Source: Candidatus Aminicenantota bacterium
GTDB lineage: Bacteria > Acidobacteriota > Aminicenantia > Aminicenantales > Aminicenantaceae
Direction: 5' to 3'
Assembly (NCBI GenBank): GCA_011772495.1
Contig: WVZL01000009.1
Span: 2,639 to 48,576 of the forward strand
DNA length: 45,938 bases
Part shown: one piece after another, positions 42,384 through 45,938 of the stretch
How the letters are laid out: each line of letters opens with the position of its first letter
How positions within the stretch are numbered: the first letter of the stretch is position 1
The notes under the pieces: model-generated
Told to the model about the DNA's origin: nothing
Seen by the model: only the letters and a program-made list of their open reading frames with translations
Database searches by the model: none
Translations under genes and position numbers: made by a program

Positions 42384-42412
42384 TTGACTTTGGATTTTTG
42401 GCTTGCTATAAG
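42384..42412 (+). promoter_or_regulatory. Sigma-70 promoter (T5-spacer family)
   Basis: TTGACT 42384-42389, 17-bp spacer with GGATTTTTGG, TATAAG 42407-42412; start near 42419. It fixes the next gene's start at ATG 42441, because the longer frame from 42384 would begin in the -35 box. Confidence 0.7.
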
Positions 42413-42440
42413 TGGGAAAGGAATTGTCTGGAGGGAAGAA

Positions 42441-42899
42441 ATGGAAATTAAATTCAGCAGCCCTGCTTTTGAAGAGGGAGGCCTGATACCGGAGAAGCAC
42501 ACTTGCGATGGAATGGATGCTTCGCCGGCCTTAAGTTGGGATTCTGGCCCTGAAGGGACAAAGACTTTTGCTCTGATCTGTGATGATCCGGATGCTCCGA
42601 TGGGAACTTGGGTTCACTGGATTCTCTTTAATATTCCTGCAGGTGTCGGTGAGCTTCCGGAAAGTATACCGCCAGAGCGGGAGCTGGAAAGCGGAGCCAA
42701 GCAAGGGATGAATGATTTTCATAAAATTGGCTATGGCGGGCCGTGTCCTCCTGGTGGAACCCACCGCTACTTTTTTAAGATCTATGCCCTGGATACAGAA
42801 GTTGATTTAGAGGCTGGAGCTACGAAATCAGATTTGCTAGAGGCAATGGAAGGACACATTCTGGCTGAAGGCCAATTAATGGGAAAATACAGCCGCTGA
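42441..42899 (+). CDS. YbhB/YbcL family PEBP-like protein
   Basis: A 152-residue phosphatidylethanolamine-binding-protein fold (Raf-kinase-inhibitor-like, YbhB/YbcL). Motifs are SPAFEEGGLIPEKHTCDG at the N-terminus, CDDPDAPMGTWVHWILFNIP with the conserved DPDAP and HW, and GGPCPPGGTHRYFFKIYALD. The family binds anionic small ligands; physiological role in bacteria is unclear. GGAGG lies 6 nt before the ATG. The 75-bp gap to the next gene has no terminator, so it may be co-transcribed. Confidence 0.92.
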   Translation: MEIKFSSPAFEEGGLIPEKHTCDGMDASPALSWDSGPEGTKTFALICDDPDAPMGTWVHWILFNIPAGVGELPESIPPERELESGAKQGMNDFHKIGYGGPCPPGGTHRYFFKIYALDTEVDLEAGATKSDLLEAMEGHILAEGQLMGKYSR

Positions 42900-42973
42900 T
42901 TTAAGGCTTATTCGATTCTATTCTAAAGGAAAGATCGAAAATTTCTCTACGTAGATTTGCTATCACCGATAAA

Positions 42974-44080
42974 ATGTTGGTCAGTAGACGTTTGCTCTCC
43001 TTAGATGCTTTCCGCGGACTAACGATTGCAGGCATGATTCTGGTGAACAATCCCGGCAACGGGGAGTATGTCTATGCTCCCCTGCGCCATGCTGAGTGGC
43101 ACGGCTGGACTTTGACCGATCTGGTTTTCCCTTTTTTCTTATTCATCGTCGGAGCATCTCTTAGCTTTTCCCTATCAAGAAGGATGTCCCAAGGGGCGGA
43201 AAGATCCAGCCTTTATTTTAAAATCATGAAGAGAAGCCTGATTCTCTTTGCCTTGGGAATATTTCTCGCCCTGATTCCCCGCTTCGATTTGGCCACGCTC
43301 AGAATACCGGGTGTTCTCCAGCGCATCGCCCTCTGTTATTTTTTTTCTTCGCTGCTCTTCCTTAAGACAGGGACGAAGGGCAGGGCTCTCATCTCTTTTT
43401 CTTTCCTTGCTCTCTACTGGCTAATCATGAAACTGGTCCCCGTTCCAGGATACGGAGCTGGAATTCTGGATTATGAGGGAAACCTCTGTTCCTTCATCGA
43501 TACCAAACTTCTGGCTGGCCACTTGTTAAAACCTGATTTTGATCCTGAAGGGATCCTGAGTACTCTGCCTGCAATTTCCACAGCTCTGCTAGGTACTTTG
43601 GGCGGCGATTGGCTAAGGTCATCTCGAAAGACATTTACCAAAACGTTCGGGCTTTTGGGGGGAGGAGTTATCCTGGTCCTTTCAGGGCTTTTTCTTCATC
43701 CTTATTTTCCCATCAATAAACAGCTCTGGACGAGCACTTTTGTTCTCTTTACAGCCGGGGCAGCTTTGCTCTTCCTGGGAGTTTGTTATGGCCTCCTGGA
43801 AGGTCTGAAGTTGAGGAAGGGGGCGACTCCATTTCTTGTTTATGGCACCAATGCCATCTTTGTCTATGTGGGTTCGTCTTTGATGGCTAAATTGATCAGG
43901 GTAACTAAAATCTCGGGAGGAAGTGATGCCTTGTCCTTAAACACCTACATCCATGCTCATCTGCTGGCTCCCTGGGCAGGTCCTTACCTGGGGTCTTTGA
44001 TCTATCCTCTGTTGCTCCTTCTTTTATGGTTGGGCATCATGTATCCCCTATACAAAAGAAAAATATTCATTAAAATTTAA
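42974..44080 (+). CDS. NagX/HGSNAT-like membrane acyltransferase
   Basis: A 368-residue integral membrane protein related to heparan-alpha-glucosaminide N-acetyltransferase and bacterial NagX (DUF5009-type). SLDAFRGLTIAGMILVNNPG at the N-terminus and HAEWHGWTLTDLVFPFFLFIVG (39-60), with the conserved His in the first loop, are family marks; about ten membrane helices follow. It is expected to move or modify amino sugars such as GlcNAc or MurNAc across the membrane. The NamZ-like muramidase starts 9 nt after it, which fits amino-sugar salvage. The Shine-Dalgarno is weak. Confidence 0.88.
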   Translation: MLVSRRLLSLDAFRGLTIAGMILVNNPGNGEYVYAPLRHAEWHGWTLTDLVFPFFLFIVGASLSFSLSRRMSQGAERSSLYFKIMKRSLILFALGIFLALIPRFDLATLRIPGVLQRIALCYFFSSLLFLKTGTKGRALISFSFLALYWLIMKLVPVPGYGAGILDYEGNLCSFIDTKLLAGHLLKPDFDPEGILSTLPAISTALLGTLGGDWLRSSRKTFTKTFGLLGGGVILVLSGLFLHPYFPINKQLWTSTFVLFTAGAALLFLGVCYGLLEGLKLRKGATPFLVYGTNAIFVYVGSSLMAKLIRVTKISGGSDALSLNTYIHAHLLAPWAGPYLGSLIYPLLLLLLWLGIMYPLYKRKIFIKI

Positions 44081-44089
44081 GGCAGCCCA

Positions 44090-45454
44090 ATGATAGAAAT
44101 AAAGAAAAAAAAGAATATCAAAACTTTATATTTCACAGCCCCTGTTTGCGTGTTCATCATGATCGGCTTGATTTTTATGTCCTTCTGCAGGAGAGAAACT
44201 GTCGAGATTCCGAAAGAGCAAACCATGGTGAAACTCGGAGTCGAGGTTTTCCTGGAAAACCATCTTGACTTGGTCAAAGGGAAGAAGGTGGGCTTGGTCA
44301 CAAATCCAACAGGTGTGGACAGTCACCTCCAGAACATCATCGATCTTTTTTATGATAATCCAGACATCGATCTGAAGGCTCTGTATGGGCCTGAGCACGG
44401 GGTTAGAGGAAATTTCCAGGCCGGAGAATATGTGCCTTTTTACATTGATAAGAGATACGATATACCCGAATATAATATTCCGGTGTTCAGTCTTTACGGG
44501 CAATCCAAAAAACCAGAAAAGGGCATGCTGGAAACGATCGATGAGTACATGCGTTCCTTTGATGCCATTGAAGAGGGAAAAATTCCTGAAAGCTCGATGG
44601 TGGAGAGTATCGAGGTGATGATTTTTGACATCCAGGATGTGGGGACGAGAATTTATACCTATATCGGGACCATGGCCTACTGTATGCAGACTTGTGCTGA
44701 AGTCGGGATCGATTTTATCGTTCTGGATAGGCCAAATCCCATTAATGGTGTCGATTTAGAAGGTCCGATACTCGAGTATCCCGAATACAGTCATTTTATG
44801 GGCTTGTATCCCTACCCTGTTAGACATGGAATGACTGTGGGAGAACTGGCTCGATTATTCAATGATAAATATTTGGAAAAAAAGGCTGATCTAACCGTCA
44901 TTCCTATGCAGGGCTGGAAAAGGGAGATGTGGTATGACGAAACCAATCTTCCCTGGGTCATCCCTTCACCTAACATGCCGACTTTGGACACCGCGACTGT
45001 TTATCCAGCGCAAGTTTTTTTGGAGGGAACAAACATATCTGAAGGAAGAGGAACCACCAAGCCTTTTGAGGTTTTCGGCGCTCCCTGGATCGATGGATAT
45101 GAATTGACGAGCAAGCTCGATGAGTTGGGTCTTCCTGGGATTAAGTTCAGGGAAGCTTGGTTTACCCCGACTTTTTCAAAGTACAAGGGAGAGTTATGCG
45201 GAGGCGCTCAGATCCATGTCGTTGATAGGGGAGCGTACAGATCCTTTGAGACTTCGCTTCAAATCATAAAGACAACCATGGACATGTATCCTGACCAATT
45301 CGAGTTTCATAAGGATTATTTTGACACAATCATGGGGACGCCAAAAGTGAGAGAATCTCTGGAAAAGGGACTAGAGGTCAGAGAGATAGTAAGAGCCTAC
45401 GATAAAGAGTTGAATATTTTTTCCGAACAAAGAAAACCCTATCTGCTCTATTAA
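44090..45454 (+). CDS. namZ: NamZ-type exo-beta-N-acetylmuramidase (DUF1343)
   Basis: A 454-residue DUF1343 protein. An N-terminal hydrophobic anchor/signal (about 11-32, ending SFC, a poor lipobox) implies export. VGLVTNPTG (67-75), LYGPEHGVRG (98-107), FDIQDVGTRIYTY (179-191), LDRPNPI, and FLEGTNISEGRGT are the family blocks; the EH pair at 102-103 is in the active-site segment. Known members cleave MurNAc from the non-reducing end of wall glycans. Between the KPEKGMLE and EVMIFDIQD blocks there are about 25 residues (148-172) not usual for the family. Adjacent NagX-like gene supports wall-sugar recycling. Confidence 0.9.
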   Translation: MIEIKKKKNIKTLYFTAPVCVFIMIGLIFMSFCRRETVEIPKEQTMVKLGVEVFLENHLDLVKGKKVGLVTNPTGVDSHLQNIIDLFYDNPDIDLKALYGPEHGVRGNFQAGEYVPFYIDKRYDIPEYNIPVFSLYGQSKKPEKGMLETIDEYMRSFDAIEEGKIPESSMVESIEVMIFDIQDVGTRIYTYIGTMAYCMQTCAEVGIDFIVLDRPNPINGVDLEGPILEYPEYSHFMGLYPYPVRHGMTVGELARLFNDKYLEKKADLTVIPMQGWKREMWYDETNLPWVIPSPNMPTLDTATVYPAQVFLEGTNISEGRGTTKPFEVFGAPWIDGYELTSKLDELGLPGIKFREAWFTPTFSKYKGELCGGAQIHVVDRGAYRSFETSLQIIKTTMDMYPDQFEFHKDYFDTIMGTPKVRESLEKGLEVREIVRAYDKELNIFSEQRKPYLLY

Positions 45455-45555
45455 GTCGGTGTTCATCTCCTTAACTGCACCAGTTCTTCTTTGGATGAGA
45501 TTGTTTTGAAGGTCTTCTATAGAGAGTTAAGGGTGTCGGAGCCTTGGATCCTGGT

Positions 45556-45938
45556 TTATATATTCAGGCGAAGTCCTAGGGCCCAGGACCTCTCGGTAAA
45601 AAAGGAATACTCAGAGACAAATCCTAGATGCTGGCTGAAAGGGATGTTGAGCCCCAAGAACATGCTGAAAAGTCCCTTGCCCTTGGCATCCATTCTCCTC
45701 TTATCGGCCAGCGTAAAATCTCCAGAAATTCCACTGAACTTGAATCCCAGGTAGCCAGCAAATCGAAAGACTCTGACTCCAAAGTCGATGGCACCTTGAA
45801 ATTCAGTTAGTCCCAATTTCTGGTAAGAATCGTGACCGATGGATTGAAGACGGGAGACTTGAAAATCCAGACCAATCCCTACCCTTATGTTTATCGAGCT
45901 CCCATCTTCTTCCTCGATATCCACTTCACCCAGCATCG
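45556..45938 (-). CDS. Outer-membrane barrel protein, 5' part outside window
   Basis: The last 126 or so residues of a protein whose frame stays open to the window edge. Strands alternate in the barrel manner (INIRVGIGLDFQVSRL, FRFAGYLGFKFSG, GLFSMFLGLNIPF, WALGLRLNI) with acidic loops. It is probably the C-terminal half of an outer-membrane or autotransporter-like barrel. Terminal residue is Ile rather than Phe. Convergent with the NamZ gene; the 101-bp gap shows no clear terminator. Confidence 0.6.
   Translation of the reverse strand, partial: MLGEVDIEEEDGSSINIRVGIGLDFQVSRLQSIGHDSYQKLGLTEFQGAIDFGVRVFRFAGYLGFKFSGISGDFTLADKRRMDAKGKGLFSMFLGLNIPFSQHLGFVSEYSFFTERSWALGLRLNI

Overview
The window (mid-40s % GC by eye) comes from a Gram-negative-type bacterium. 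It encodes several outer-membrane beta-barrel proteins, lipoproteins with long leaders, a bactofilin, type IV pilus/T2S-like pseudopilin and PilX-like genes, and SBBP beta-propeller repeats. SBBP proteins, a fused transaldolase/phosphoglucose isomerase, a sphingolipid-type acyltransferase and HD-GYP signalling together suggest the Acidobacteriota/Aminicenantes neighbourhood. That placement is inference; there is no rRNA or other marker here. No tRNA, rRNA, CRISPR array or intact insertion sequence was seen.

Layout. (1) 145-9465: a candidate lipid-modification island. It has a serine-palmitoyltransferase-like alpha-oxoamine synthase, a ketoreductase-like SDR whose catalytic Tyr reads as His, two small envelope proteins, an MJ1255-type glycosyltransferase, an LPG-synthase-like flippase, an alpha/alpha-toroid-like protein and a tandem pair of extended-SDR epimerase/reductases. 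A MITE-like inverted-repeat element lies at 7288-7388. (2) 9707-13685: membrane HAMP protein, GspG-like pseudopilin, HAMP-GAF-HD-GYP c-di-GMP phosphodiesterase and a lipoprotein. (3) 13965-25135: envelope and housekeeping genes: SBBP propeller, barrels, bactofilin, transglutaminase-like protein, TspO, a divergent 5'-nucleotidase, SH3-barrel, cyclase and PhzF. (4) 25224-28640: two PilX-like paralogues produced by a segmental duplication that also copied their long leader and the 3' end of phzF. (5) 28670-31500: a three-gene radical-SAM operon including an AmrS homologue, divergent from a DUF2784 gene; both sides look leaderless. (6) 32078-41748: a GH63-type glycosidase followed by a near-complete glucose/pentose-phosphate operon (rpiB, rpe, ROK kinase, tal-pgi, gnd, zwf, pgl). 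This set takes glucose to glucose-6-P, through the oxidative branch to ribulose-5-P and its isomers; only transketolase is missing. (7) 42089-45938: a candidate sigma-54-driven small RNA, a PEBP-like protein, a NagX/HGSNAT-like membrane acyltransferase next to a NamZ-type muramidase (amino-sugar or peptidoglycan salvage), and a truncated barrel gene at the edge.

Regulation is unusually legible. Five near-consensus sigma-70 promoters share TTGACA/T, a T5 tract in a 17-18 bp spacer, and TATAAG. A 33-bp element abuts the -35 box at two loci. Three sites match the sigma-54 -24/-12 consensus with exact GG-N10-GC spacing; two of these have an inverted repeat near -120. The most novel item is the short intergenic transcript predicted at about 42115-42200: sigma-54 promoter, exposed CCTCC anti-Shine-Dalgarno tract and a perfect 14-bp terminal hairpin.
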